Assembly: GCA_963806015.1 (NCBI GenBank)
Contig: CAWDWM010000012.1
Coordinates: forward strand, 367,702-431,701
Source: JAOPZW01 sp963806015
Lineage (GTDB): Bacteria > Actinomycetota > Thermoleophilia > Solirubrobacterales > Solirubrobacteraceae
Length of the DNA stretch: 64,000 nt
Direction of reading: 5' to 3'
Shown: one piece after another, positions 9,279 to 17,734 of the stretch
Layout of the letters: each line of letters starts with the position of its first letter
Position numbering within the stretch: position 1 is the first letter of the stretch
Made by a program: the position numbers and the translations under genes
The notes under the pieces: model-generated
Databases searched by the model: none
Seen by the model: the letters and a program-made list of their open reading frames with translations, nothing else
What the model was told of the DNA's origin: nothing

Positions 9279-9338
9279 GGCAGTGAGTATGGAGGAGCGG
9301 CTGAGGCCGTCCAGATTCCGCTGGACGGTCGTCGCGCG

Positions 9339-10412
9339 CTAGGGGATCCCGATCTCGGAGTTGTCGCCGACCATGAAGCGGTAGGCCCGCGGCTGGCCGT
9401 CGCTGCGGGCGATGTGGACGTTGCGGCCCAGGAGCGACGCCTCCATGCGGCCGTCGAGGTGGCGCACCGACGAGCCGGCCAGCAGGATCGAGTGCTCGAC
9501 CTCGGCGCGCTCGATCACGCAGTCCTCGCCGATGGCGGAGTAGGGGCCGACGTAGGCGTCGATCAGATGCGCGCGGGCGCCGATGACCGCCGGGCCGCGG
9601 ACGGTCGAGCGCTCGAGCCTGGCCCCCGCCTCGACGACGACGCGACCGTCGCACTGCGAGTCGACGAGCTCGCCCTCCACGCGCGTGCCGATGGTGTCGA
9701 GGACCAGGCGATTGGCCTCGAGCATGTCCTCCAGGCGCCCGGTGTCCTTCCACCAGCCCTTGACCACGTGCGGCTCGACCCGCCGGCCGCTGTCCACGAG
9801 GTACTGGATGGCGTCGGTGATCTCGAGCTCCCCGCGCGGTGAGGGCTTGATCGCGCGCGCGGCGTCGTGGATCAGCGCAGTGAACATGTACACGCCGACG
9901 AGCGCCAGGTTGGTGCGCGGCTGAGCCGGCTTCTCGGCCAGCGCGACGACGCGGTCGCCGTCGAGCTCGGCGACGCCGAAGTGCTCGGGATCCGGCACCG
10001 GGGTGAGCAGGATGAGGGCGTCGGGGCCGTTGGCGCGGAAGGCGGCTACCAGCTCGTCGATGCCGCCCTGCAGAAGGTTGTCGCCCAGGTACATGACGAA
10101 CGGGTCGACGCCCAGGAACGGCTCGGCGGTGAGGACGGCGTGCGCCAGGCCCGCGGGCTCGTCCTGGACGATGTAGGTGATGCGCACGCCGAAGGCGGAG
10201 CCGTCGCCGGTCGCCTCGCGGATCTCGCCGCCGGTCTCGGGGGCGATGATGATCCCGACCTCCTCGATGCCGGCGTGCGCCATCGCCTCGATGCCGTAGA
10301 ACAGCACCGGGCGGTTGGCCACCGGCACGAGCTGCTTGGCGCTGGTGTGGGTGATCGGGCGCAGGCGGGTGCCGCGGCCGCCCGAGAGGATCAGGCCCTT
10401 GAGGCGGTCCAT
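9339..10412 (-). CDS. rfbA: Glucose-1-phosphate thymidylyltransferase, long form
   Basis: The 357-aa enzyme starts dTDP-sugar synthesis from dTTP and glucose-1-phosphate. The nucleotidyltransferase domain has GGRGTRLRPIT at residues 12-22, KQLVPVANRP, and YLGDN near 110. After about residue 240 a left-handed beta-helix tail follows (repeated hydrophobic hexads), marking the long RmlA type rather than the compact one of about 290 aa. Together with rfbD and rfbB nearby it supplies dTDP-6-deoxy sugars for the envelope. Long-form enzymes sometimes serve other dTDP-sugars, so rhamnose is the likely but not the only end product. Confidence 0.9.
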   Translation of the reverse strand: MDRLKGLILSGGRGTRLRPITHTSAKQLVPVANRPVLFYGIEAMAHAGIEEVGIIIAPETGGEIREATGDGSAFGVRITYIVQDEPAGLAHAVLTAEPFLGVDPFVMYLGDNLLQGGIDELVAAFRANGPDALILLTPVPDPEHFGVAELDGDRVVALAEKPAQPRTNLALVGVYMFTALIHDAARAIKPSPRGELEITDAIQYLVDSGRRVEPHVVKGWWKDTGRLEDMLEANRLVLDTIGTRVEGELVDSQCDGRVVVEAGARLERSTVRGPAVIGARAHLIDAYVGPYSAIGEDCVIERAEVEHSILLAGSSVRHLDGRMEASLLGRNVHIARSDGQPRAYRFMVGDNSEIGIP

Positions 10413-10415
10413 GAG

Positions 10416-10877
10416 CTAGTACACACCGGCGAGCTTGCGGTGATCCCAGGTCACGCGCGACTGCTCGACGAACTCCAGCGCGACGCGCTTGGGCGCCTGC
10501 GCGGTGACCATCGCGCGCGTGTCGTCATCGAGGGCGCCGCCCGTGTAGCGCTCGAAGATCTCGATCCCGAGGGCGGCGACGTCCTCGGTCTCGCGATGGA
10601 TGGCCGCGTCGGTCTCGAGCATGACGCCGCGCAGGACCTCGTAGTCGACGCCCGCCTCGACCTGCAGCGTCGCGCGCGGATCGCGCTCGAGATTGCGGAC
10701 CTTCTGGGACTTCGCGTAGGTCCAGGACCACAGGCGCCCGTCGCGCACGACGTACCACAGCGGCATCAGGTGCGGGCGCCCATCGCGGCCGTTCGTCGCG
10801 CAGACGACCGTCCGCTCCTCGTCGAGGAAGGCCAGGGCCTCGTCATCGCTCATCTTGATCTGGTCGCGCCGGCTCAC
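10416..10877 (-). CDS. Pyridoxamine 5'-phosphate oxidase-fold flavin/F420-dependent oxidoreductase
   Basis: The 153-aa split-barrel protein begins VSRRDQIKMSDDEALAFLDEE, then TVVCATNGRDGRPHLMPLWYV, the standard opening of the PNPOx-like superfamily; YAKSQKVRNLERDPRATL forms the cofactor-site helix. Such proteins use FMN, F420 or heme on small substrates. The sequence does not fix the cofactor, although F420-type members are common in actinobacteria. A GTG start is preferred over the internal ATG at 10853. It is divergent from an ATPase gene 35 bp away. Confidence 0.8.
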   Translation of the reverse strand: MSRRDQIKMSDDEALAFLDEERTVVCATNGRDGRPHLMPLWYVVRDGRLWSWTYAKSQKVRNLERDPRATLQVEAGVDYEVLRGVMLETDAAIHRETEDVAALGIEIFERYTGGALDDDTRAMVTAQAPKRVALEFVEQSRVTWDHRKLAGVY

Positions 10878-10912
10878 GCGCCGAACGCTACTTAACCGCC
10901 AGGTCTGCCGCT

Positions 10913-11302
10913 GTGCGTCGTTGCAAGCCGCGAGTGCCAGACCACGAGGCGACGCACCTCCTGCCACCACACGCCGCGAGCATCGTCCTCGCGCGGCGTG
11001 CAGTCGAGGCGCTGCCGCTCACGCCGGGGCGCACCGGAGAGGTGAAGCTCATCGTCTCCGAGCTCGTCACCAACAGCATCGAGCACGGTGACCTCGGGAC
11101 GCTCGACCGCATCGAGCTGCACGCGGTCGTCGACGCGAGCGGGGCCCTGCACATGGACGTCTGCGATCCCGGGCCCGGCCCGCCACCGGGCGCCCGGCAG
11201 GGCATGGGCTGGCGGATCCTCGAGCGCATGGCCGACCGCTGGGGCAGCGACCGTAGCCACGGCCAGGCGCGGGTGTGGTTCGAGCTCGACGCGTCGCCGT
11301 AG
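10913..11302 (+). CDS. RsbW-like anti-sigma/serine kinase ATP-binding protein
   Basis: The 129-aa single-domain GHKL ATPase has an N-box EVKLIVSELVTNSIEHG near residue 45, a G1 box DPGPGPP, and a G2-like GMGWRILERMADRWG. Domains of this kind bind sigma factors or anti-anti-sigma partners and phosphorylate them. No partner gene is adjacent, so the target is unknown; a SpoIIE-type phosphatase (49.3 kb) and an ECF-type sigma (26.4 kb) occur elsewhere in the window. A GTG start is assumed. A dispersed repeat begins at its stop codon. Confidence 0.85.
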   Translation: MRRCKPRVPDHEATHLLPPHAASIVLARRAVEALPLTPGRTGEVKLIVSELVTNSIEHGDLGTLDRIELHAVVDASGALHMDVCDPGPGPPPGARQGMGWRILERMADRWGSDRSHGQARVWFELDASP

Positions 11303-11361
11303 TCGTCCGCTCTGCGCTTGTGGCGCCGCGCAGCGCCCAACAGCATCACGGAGGGGAAGGG
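11302..11361 (+). repeat. Dispersed intergenic repeat (copy B)
   Basis: Starting at the last base of a stop codon, the first 22 nt are identical to the reverse complement of bases 45364-45385. A GCGC-rich middle and the core AACAGCATCACGGAGG plus GGAAGGGAG follow, again matching copy C with two or three changes. In both places the element lies directly after a gene end in the same orientation. Confidence 0.65.
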
Positions 11362-11460
11362 AGCGAGGGCCGGCTCGCGGCGCGCGCTGTCGTCCTCAGG
11401 CGTGCGCGCCTTGATGTCCAAAGCGCGCGTGTTTCGCAACAGTCTGTGGAGACGGCCAAA

Positions 11461-11509
11461 GGGGTGGGCTCTGTTTCCGGACACTATGGCCGTTTAGGGA
11501 GCCCACCCC
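11461..11509. terminator. Candidate bidirectional terminator between convergent genes
   Basis: A perfect 11-bp inverted repeat (GGGGTGGGCTC at 11461-11471, GAGCCCACCCC at 11499-11509) encloses a 27-nt loop. It lies just before the stop of the leftward secreted-protein gene and after the rightward ATPase gene. There is no T-run, as usual in very GC-rich genomes, so factor-independent termination is inferred from position only. Confidence 0.5.
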
Positions 11510-11514
11510 CGGCC

Positions 11515-12675
11515 CTAGCGGACGACCTTGCCGTGGCGGTAGCGGACCTTGATGTGCAGCGTCGAGCGCGAGGTCACCCTGGTGCTGAGCAGGTTGCCGC
11601 GGTACTCGAAGCGCAGGTCGCGCGTCTTGAGGTTCAGCGGCAGGATCAGCGTCAGCTTGCCGGCGTCGCGCGAGCGCAGGCCGGTCTTGACGAGCTTGCG
11701 CTTGCCGTTCTTCAGGACGTGGATGACGTCGATGCGCGCGCGGACGATCGAGTGGCCCGCGCAGTTGACGATCCGCCCGCGCACGACCTGGCGGCGGCCG
11801 AGGCGGCTGGTCAGCGAGCGCTTGTGGTTCTTGGCGAAGTACATCGTCAGGTGCCCGCAGGTGCCGCCGCGGACGCCGTTGGCCAGCGTGGTGCGGCTGT
11901 CGGCGCCGTTCGCGGAGCCGGTGCCGTTGCCGTTCCCGTTGCCCGAGCCGTTGCCGCCGCCCGTCGGGGTCTGGCCGCGCGGGTCGCAGACGCTGCCGGC
12001 GTAGCCGACCTGCGCCTGGCCGGAGATCATGTCCAGCAACGGGGTGCCCGCCGCCGAGAGGACCTTCAGGTGGACCGCGTTGACCGTCAGCGAGCCGGCG
12101 GTGCGGATCTGCTCGTCGAACTTGAGGTCGACGAGGTCGACGAGGTCGCCGAGCGGCGCGAGCTGCTGGGCGAGTTGCTGCGCGGCCTGCTCGATCGGGA
12201 CCTCCTGGCCGGCGATGGTGACGCCGTTGGTCTCACTGGAGCCGTCGAGCACCGGCGAGCCGGCGACACAGACCGCGGAGGCCTGCGCCTTGGCGACGCG
12301 GACGCCGAGCGTCGTGGTGCTCGCGCCCGGGGGAAGCTGGACGGCGAGGTTCTCGACGCGGCCGATGGCTCCGATGGCCTGGCGCGCGGCGATCTCGTCC
12401 GCGGGCGAGGCGACCGTGGTGGCCGACGACGTCTGCGCCGTGAGGGCTCCCGGCGGCAGGCCGGCGGAGCTCGGGAGGCTGTCGAGCCCGGTGGCGCTCG
12501 ACACGCACGGCGTCCCTGAGGCGGTCACCGGATTGGCGGGCGGGTTGCCGGCCACCGAGCTCGAGTTCGCGCTGGCGCTGCACTGCCAGGCGGGCTGCGC
12601 CTGGGCCGCGCCGGCCATCGCAGCGGTTGCCAGGCCTGACACGAGGACTGCCCCTGACCACATCATGAGTCGCAT
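11515..12675 (-). CDS. Secreted protein of the choice-of-anchor P type
   Basis: The 386-aa product has a signal peptide (MRLMMWSGAVLVSGLATAAMAGAAQA), an N-terminal domain with paired Cys and long Ser/Thr/Val strands, a Gly/Asn-rich linker (GGGNGSGNGNGNGTG, about residue 245), and a basic beta-rich C-terminal domain with repeated RSR/KTR motifs and two more Cys. This layout resembles actinobacterial proteins annotated as choice-of-anchor P, for which no activity is known. It is probably a cell-surface or matrix protein. Confidence 0.65.
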   Translation of the reverse strand: MRLMMWSGAVLVSGLATAAMAGAAQAQPAWQCSASANSSSVAGNPPANPVTASGTPCVSSATGLDSLPSSAGLPPGALTAQTSSATTVASPADEIAARQAIGAIGRVENLAVQLPPGASTTTLGVRVAKAQASAVCVAGSPVLDGSSETNGVTIAGQEVPIEQAAQQLAQQLAPLGDLVDLVDLKFDEQIRTAGSLTVNAVHLKVLSAAGTPLLDMISGQAQVGYAGSVCDPRGQTPTGGGNGSGNGNGNGTGSANGADSRTTLANGVRGGTCGHLTMYFAKNHKRSLTSRLGRRQVVRGRIVNCAGHSIVRARIDVIHVLKNGKRKLVKTGLRSRDAGKLTLILPLNLKTRDLRFEYRGNLLSTRVTSRSTLHIKVRYRHGKVVR

Positions 12676-12814
12676 ACATCGTCTCTCTACGAATTGCTGG
12701 ACGGACCGTCCCGGCGACGGCACTGGGGTCGGTGTTGTCCACCAACCGCCGTTCAACAAAACATTGCACCGACGACCGGTGCATCGGGATCCATCCAGCG
12801 GGCGACAGCTACCG
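12676..12814. promoter_or_regulatory. Upstream region of the secreted-protein gene with a small inverted repeat
   Basis: This 139-bp gap is the most A/T-rich intergenic stretch nearby. It carries a 7-bp inverted repeat, GTCGGTG near 12729 and CACCGAC near 12768, flanking CCACCAACCGCCGTTCAACAA. TAGAGA lies 8 nt before the leftward ATG and could serve as its -10 element. No regulator can be assigned. Confidence 0.3.
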
Positions 12815-14872
12815 CTAAGCGCGTGCCGCGACCTGCAGCCTGGCGACCGCCCGCCGCACGGCCTCGCGCGCCGCGGGCGGCTCGAGGACGGCGGCGTCGC
12901 CGGCCTCCTTGAGCACCTCGCGCACCAGCCAGTCCTCGCCGGCGTAGCTGAGCTCGACGACGAGCGCGCCGTCCTCGAGCTCCTGCACGACGGTGCGCTC
13001 CTCGCGCGCCCAGCGTGCGCGCTCGGGCGAGATCCAGACCCGTGCCGTGCGCGACGCCTCGACCTCGCCGGTGCGCGGCCAGCCCTCCACATCGGCGGCC
13101 GGATCGACCTCCGGGCGCGGGGTGAACGCGCTCTCGAGCACCTCAGCGGTCTTGATGCGGTCCAGGCGGAAGTGGCGGACGTCGTCCTTGGAAGGATCGA
13201 AGCAGGCCACGTACCAGCCCTCGCGCCCGTTGATCAGGGCATAGGGCTCGACCGTGCGCTCGGAGAACTCGTCCTCGTTGGCCTTGTAGTACTCCAGGCG
13301 CAGCAGGTGGCGCGCGACGATGGCCTCCGAGACCACGCGGGCGACGACCGAGTCGTCGCCGCCGGCCGAGGCGATCTGCAGCCCCTGCTCCATCGGGTCG
13401 GCACCGAGCGCGGCGACGATCTTCTCGCGGGCGCTGGTCAGCGCGCCCTCGGGCAGGTGCTCGCCGATGAGGTCGATGGCCGCCACCAGCGCCTTGGCCT
13501 CCACCGGCAGCAGACGCGCCGGGCGCGCGAAGTTGTCGGAGTAGGGCTCGGGGTCGACCTCGATCCAGCCGTCGTCGGCGACCTCGGCGTAGAGGACGTA
13601 GGAGCCGCCGCCGAAGTTCACGACGTTCAGGACGTTGACGTCCTCGCGCAGCTCGGCCCCGGTGATCTGCAGGCGCTCGCACACGATCTCCTCGCGCAGG
13701 CGCTCGCCGGCCCGCCCCGCCTCGATGAGGATCGAGGCCAGCGTGACCAGGCGCGCGAAGCGCTCGGGGCGGATGGCCGCCTCGCGGCGCCCGTTGGTCT
13801 CGGCGGGGGCGACCTCCGCCTCCTCCGACGGTGCCGACGCCACCGCGGCGGCCAGCAGCGGCTCGGACTCGTGGAGCTCGGCCAGGCGCCCCACGCGCTC
13901 GGCCACCACGTCGACCAGCTCCGGCGGGCTCTCGACGCGGGCGTGCTCGCCGAGGCTCAGCGCCCACGAGGCGAGCTGGCGCGCGCTCGCGTAGGAGGTC
14001 GAGAAGAGCACGCCGTCCTGCGCCGCGGTGAAGCTGCCGAAGCGCCCGTAATGACGCTCCACGAGCCAGGCGACGCGGTCGGAGATCCACACCTCGGCGG
14101 TCCCGATCGGCTCGCCGTACTGCCAGTCGGCGCGGCTGGCGTACTCGCGCGGGTCGAAGTCCTTGGGGCGCTTGAAGTCGTGTTCGGCCTTGGTGGCGTA
14201 GGCCACCTTGCCGCGGATGCGCGACAGCCGGAACACGCGCAGTGCGTTGCGCTCGTGCGAGCGGCCGAGCACGTAGAACTGCCCGCCGCGGAAGAGCAGG
14301 TGGTACGGGTCGACCTTGCGCGCGCCCAGCTCGTCGCGCTCCATCGTGTAGTAGTCGAAGGTGATCGTCTTCTGGCGGAAGATCGCGGTCTCGATCTTGG
14401 CCAGGCGCTGGGAGAGGTCGTGTCCGCCGGCGCTGCCGGTGATGCCGAGCGCCAGCCCGCGCTGCTCGGGCGCCTGCAGCGGCGAGGGGCGGCCCCACGA
14501 GATCTGCTGCAGCGCCAGGCGCAACGGCTCGGCGTAGGCGAACTCGCCGTCGAGCAGGGTCAGGGCGAACTGCAGCGAGGCGAGCTCCTCGTCGGTGAAC
14601 GCGATGGCCGAGAGGTGGAAGTTCTCCGGGCGCAGCGAGTAGTTCTCCTGCTCGGCCACACCGTCGATGGGCTTGTCGACGGTCAGGTGGATGCCCAGCG
14701 ACTCGAGCTCGGACCGGTCGGCGTAGAAGCGCCGCGCGAATGCGTCCTCGTTCATGCCGCTGTAGCCCTCGACGTCGCGTCGGATCTCCAGGGCCGTGAC
14801 CGGCCGGCGCTCGGCCATCAGGTAGGAGATCAACGAAAGCTGCCGGATCAGCTTCTCTGTGTCCTTCGCCAT
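12815..14872 (-). CDS. pafBC: Fused PafB-PafC WYL-domain transcriptional regulator
   Basis: The 685-aa protein is two WYL regulators in one chain. The first half has an N-terminal winged helix (MAKDTEKLIRQLSLISYLM) and a WYL-type core (FDYYTMERDELGARKVDPYHLLFRGGQFYVLG). The second half repeats it (ERFARLVTLASILIEAG, then LEYYKANEDEFSERTVEPYAL). In actinobacteria PafBC activates a RecA/LexA-independent DNA-damage response. Separate pafB and pafC genes are common, but natural fusions are known. Start: ATG preceded by GTGGAGC, with TATCTT 10 nt upstream. It is divergent from a response-regulator gene. No proteasome-ligase gene (pafA) is nearby. Confidence 0.88.
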   Translation of the reverse strand: MAKDTEKLIRQLSLISYLMAERRPVTALEIRRDVEGYSGMNEDAFARRFYADRSELESLGIHLTVDKPIDGVAEQENYSLRPENFHLSAIAFTDEELASLQFALTLLDGEFAYAEPLRLALQQISWGRPSPLQAPEQRGLALGITGSAGGHDLSQRLAKIETAIFRQKTITFDYYTMERDELGARKVDPYHLLFRGGQFYVLGRSHERNALRVFRLSRIRGKVAYATKAEHDFKRPKDFDPREYASRADWQYGEPIGTAEVWISDRVAWLVERHYGRFGSFTAAQDGVLFSTSYASARQLASWALSLGEHARVESPPELVDVVAERVGRLAELHESEPLLAAAVASAPSEEAEVAPAETNGRREAAIRPERFARLVTLASILIEAGRAGERLREEIVCERLQITGAELREDVNVLNVVNFGGGSYVLYAEVADDGWIEVDPEPYSDNFARPARLLPVEAKALVAAIDLIGEHLPEGALTSAREKIVAALGADPMEQGLQIASAGGDDSVVARVVSEAIVARHLLRLEYYKANEDEFSERTVEPYALINGREGWYVACFDPSKDDVRHFRLDRIKTAEVLESAFTPRPEVDPAADVEGWPRTGEVEASRTARVWISPERARWAREERTVVQELEDGALVVELSYAGEDWLVREVLKEAGDAAVLEPPAAREAVRRAVARLQVAARA

Positions 14873-14989
14873 TGCTCCACTCAAGATAGATGTGCGGCGC
14901 GGCGACCGGCCCGCCCGGTGGCATTCCAGCCGCTCTTTGCGGTCTTTCGTGGCAGTCAGCCGCGGCAAGTAGGCTGGTTGCCGAACCTG

Positions 14990-15631
14990 ATGACCAAGCT
15001 CGTGATCATCGACGACCACGAGGCCCTCCGTGAGGGACTCGTCGCGTTGCTGCGCGGGCACGGGATGGAGGTCGTCGCCACCGCGGGCAACGTGGCCGCC
15101 GGGATCGACCTCGTCCAGCACACCGAGCCCGACGTGGCGATCGTCGACATCCGCCTGCCCGACGGCAGTGGGATCGAGCTCACGCGCGAGCTGCTCGTCC
15201 AGCGCCCCGACCTGGGCGTGATCCTCTACACGGGCGACGCCGACGCCGAGCTGCTCTACAGCGGCCTGGACTCCGGCGCGCGCGGCTACGCCCTGAAGGC
15301 GGGCTCCATGCAGGAGCTGGTCGGCGCAATCGAGACCATCGTGGCCGGCGGGTCCTACGTCGACCCGCGGCTGGACCGCATCCTGCTCTCCCCGCGCGCG
15401 ACCGCCCAGGTCCCTCACCTCTCGCCGCGCGAGCGCGAGATCATGCACCTCATGGCCGAGGGCGGCACCGCGGAGGCCATCGGGACCGCGCTGGGCGTGT
15501 CGGTGGAGACCGTCCGCACCCACGTGCGCAACGTCATCCGCAAGCTCCAGGCGCGCAATCGCGTCCACGCCATCGCGCTCGCACTCGAGCGCGGCGAGAT
15601 CGCGCTCGACGCCCCGCCACCCTCGCGCTGA
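14990..15631 (+). CDS. NarL/FixJ-type response regulator
   Basis: The 213-aa protein has a REC domain at residues 1-120 with acidic pocket DDHE, phospho-acceptor Asp in VDIRLPDGSG, and Lys in ALKAGS. The C-terminal LuxR helix-turn-helix is LSPREREIMHLMAEGGTAEAIGTALGVSVETVRTHVRNVIRKL. It starts at an ATG that opens the first beta strand. Two nucleotides after its stop begins a 62-aa stand-alone HisKA frame, the only nearby candidate phospho-partner. Target genes are unknown. Confidence 0.93.
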   Translation: MTKLVIIDDHEALREGLVALLRGHGMEVVATAGNVAAGIDLVQHTEPDVAIVDIRLPDGSGIELTRELLVQRPDLGVILYTGDADAELLYSGLDSGARGYALKAGSMQELVGAIETIVAGGSYVDPRLDRILLSPRATAQVPHLSPREREIMHLMAEGGTAEAIGTALGVSVETVRTHVRNVIRKLQARNRVHAIALALERGEIALDAPPPSR

Positions 15632-15633
15632 GC

Positions 15634-15822
15634 ATGGCCGGCGACGAGCTGCAGACGCTCGTGCACGACCTGCGCACGCCCCTGACCCTCGTGGAGGGCT
15701 TCAGCGATCTGCTGGTGCGGCGCGGCGAGGACCTCCCCGCGGCCGAGCGCGACGAGTACGTCCAGCGCATCGCCGCCGCCGCCCGCGAGATGCGCGAGCT
15801 GCTCGACCGGACCCGGCTCTAG
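15634..15822 (+). CDS. Stand-alone histidine-kinase dimerisation (HisKA) mini-protein
   Basis: The 62-aa product is essentially one HisKA/DHp hairpin: ELQTLVHDLRTPLTLVEGF carries the H-box with the phosphorylatable His at residue 11, followed by the second helix DEYVQRIAAAAREMRELLDRT. No ATP-binding domain follows; the next gene converges and shares the CTAG at the stop. It lies 2 nt after the response-regulator stop, so it is probably co-translated. It could be a phosphotransfer or dimerisation partner, or the remnant of a kinase that lost its catalytic half. Confidence 0.75.
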   Translation: MAGDELQTLVHDLRTPLTLVEGFSDLLVRRGEDLPAAERDEYVQRIAAAAREMRELLDRTRL

Positions 15823-17531
15823 GCGCCCGCGGCCGAGCCCTGCGCGCGGATGCGCTGGTGGCGGTCGACGAGCGCGGCGGTCACCCGCAGCGCGCCCTTC
15901 GCGGAGGGCACGAGCACATGCGCCGCGGGGAGGCGGACCCTGCGCGTGCGCGTGCGCACGCGCTTGGACAGCGTGCACCGCAGGCGCCCCTTGTTGGGGC
16001 CGGCACACAGGCGCAGGCGCCAGGTTCCGGCGGTGACGGTGACCTTCGCCGATTTCGTGCGCACCTCGCGCCCGGCGCGGACGGAGACGACGGTCGCCGC
16101 CAGCGTGCCCTTGGAGTGGCGCGCGTGGTCGCGCAGCGCGATGCGCAGCCTGGTGGGCGCGGCCGGCTTCGGGGTGGGGACGAGCGGCACGATCGCCGCG
16201 ACCGGGGCCGTCGGGGCCGAGGCCACGATCGCGGAGCCGTCGACGTTGCTCGCCGTGACGACCACCCGCAGCGCGACGCCCGCGTCGGCGCTGCTGGCCA
16301 GGTAGCTGGGGCCGACCGCACCCGGGACGCTCGCCCAGTCGGCGCCGGCCGCGCGCTGCCATTGCAGCGCGTAGGTCGTCGGGCGGTTGAGCCATGTCCC
16401 GAAGCTGGCGGTGAGCACGGCGCCGGGCTGCGTCGGGCCGTCGACGGTCGGCAGCGCGGTGTTCACCGGGACGGTGGGGACGATGTTGTCGCCGCACGCC
16501 GGCGCGAGCTTGGCGCACGCGCCCATGAAGGCGCTGGTGTAGACGTTCCAGTGCGTATCGAGGTAGCTGCCGACCGCCGGGTCGGGGTTGAAGTAGTCGT
16601 CGTGGCCGCAGTCGTAGGTCTGCGGGACCGCGCCGCCGGCCAGCGGGCAGACGCTCGAGTTGTAGCTCGCCGCCTCGGGCGTGCCGTCGGGGTAGCACAT
16701 GACGTCCTCGCCGTCGGTGCAGTGCCAGCCGGAGGTGTGGTGGGGCGCGGTCTGCTGGACGCCGCCGAGGTTGTGCGTGATCTCGTGCAGCATCACGGTG
16801 GGCTGCCAGTCGTACGGCGCCGGGGTGGTGCCCGGATGGGTCCACATGGAGGCCATCAGGCCGCCGGCGTTGCTGATGTTGCCCGCGTCGGCACGGTCGT
16901 CGGGCTGGACCTGCGCGATGCCCCACTCATCCGTCGCGTCCGTGAGGCCCTCGGCCAGCACGAAGACGTCGCGCGGGCCGCCCGCGGGGCCCAGGGCCGG
17001 CCCGATCTCGTCGAGCAGATGGTCGAAGTCCTGCGAGATGTCGTAGGTGGAGTTCGAGTAGTAGGTGCGCGTGTGCGTCAGGTGCACGACCTGGATGTCG
17101 ACGTACTGCGGGCCGCACTCGTTGCCCATGTCGAAGCGCAGCGCGCGGCGGCCGCCGGTCTGCAGCGCCAGGTACTGCTCGATGCGCGAGACGTCGGCCT
17201 GCAGCGAATCCGACCACGTCGCGAAGTTGTCGGTCTGGTCGCTGGCGTGGACGTAGACGACCTTGATCTGCGCGGCGCTCGAGGGATACGCGGCGTGCAC
17301 CGTGTCGTCCGTGGTGCGCTCCGAGCCACACCACGTCGTGGGCAGGAACTGCGGCAGGTCGGGCGCGACCGTGCCCGCCATGCCGGCGACCGCGAGCGCG
17401 TGGTTGATGTCAGCGCCGGCCAGCTGCGCGCCCGTGTCGCGGTGATCGGGCTCGGCCTCGTCGTGGGCGCCGGCGACCGGCGCGAGCGCCAGGAGCAGCA
17501 GAACGGCGACCAATGGTGCAGCGAGGCGCAT
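15819..17531 (-). CDS. Secreted zinc metalloprotease-like protein with Ig-like and basic C-terminal domains
   Basis: The 570-aa product has a signal peptide (MRLAAPLVAVLLLLALAPVAGA), then a reprolysin-like region with VMLHEITHNLGGVQ near residue 250. HEITHNLGG fits the HExxHxxG zinc site; the third ligand may be one of the His in TAPHHTSGWH. Conserved Cys (MCYPDG, SVCPLAGG, YDCGHDDYF) suggest disulfides. After about residue 360 comes a beta-sandwich repeat (GAVLTASFGTWLNRPTTY..LQWQR) and a basic tail. It is predicted extracellular. The promoter-proximal region holds a structured element. Confidence 0.75.
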   Translation of the reverse strand: MRLAAPLVAVLLLLALAPVAGAHDEAEPDHRDTGAQLAGADINHALAVAGMAGTVAPDLPQFLPTTWCGSERTTDDTVHAAYPSSAAQIKVVYVHASDQTDNFATWSDSLQADVSRIEQYLALQTGGRRALRFDMGNECGPQYVDIQVVHLTHTRTYYSNSTYDISQDFDHLLDEIGPALGPAGGPRDVFVLAEGLTDATDEWGIAQVQPDDRADAGNISNAGGLMASMWTHPGTTPAPYDWQPTVMLHEITHNLGGVQQTAPHHTSGWHCTDGEDVMCYPDGTPEAASYNSSVCPLAGGAVPQTYDCGHDDYFNPDPAVGSYLDTHWNVYTSAFMGACAKLAPACGDNIVPTVPVNTALPTVDGPTQPGAVLTASFGTWLNRPTTYALQWQRAAGADWASVPGAVGPSYLASSADAGVALRVVVTASNVDGSAIVASAPTAPVAAIVPLVPTPKPAAPTRLRIALRDHARHSKGTLAATVVSVRAGREVRTKSAKVTVTAGTWRLRLCAGPNKGRLRCTLSKRVRTRTRRVRLPAAHVLVPSAKGALRVTAALVDRHQRIRAQGSAAGA

Positions 17532-17599
17532 GACCTCCCTGTGATCGGCGGCTCACCCGTCCTCCTGCATGCGCGGCTAGACGCATGATGGAGAGAAGA

Positions 17600-17662
17600 T
17601 TGCCCACCTCCACCCCGAACCCGGGGTGTCCGGTCCCAAGAGCCTGGGGCGGAGGTGAGCAA
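17600..17662 (-). ncRNA. Candidate structured RNA element (three-way junction) upstream of the metalloprotease gene
   Basis: A 12-bp outer stem (17600-17611 with 17651-17662, one mismatch) closes two hairpins: ACCCCG-AACC-CGGGGT (17612-17627) and GTCCCA-AGAGCC-TGGGGC (17633-17650), with five unpaired bases between them. The gap belongs to the 5' region of the leftward metalloprotease gene, 69 nt before its ATG. It matches no riboswitch class I can recall with confidence. Strand and function are inferred from position. Confidence 0.45.
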
Positions 17663-17734
17663 CCCCCGTGATCGGTTCGGCGCTCCTACGCTTGATCGGT
17701 CTGGACGGACGCCTGGACGGTCGCCCGAGCGGGC

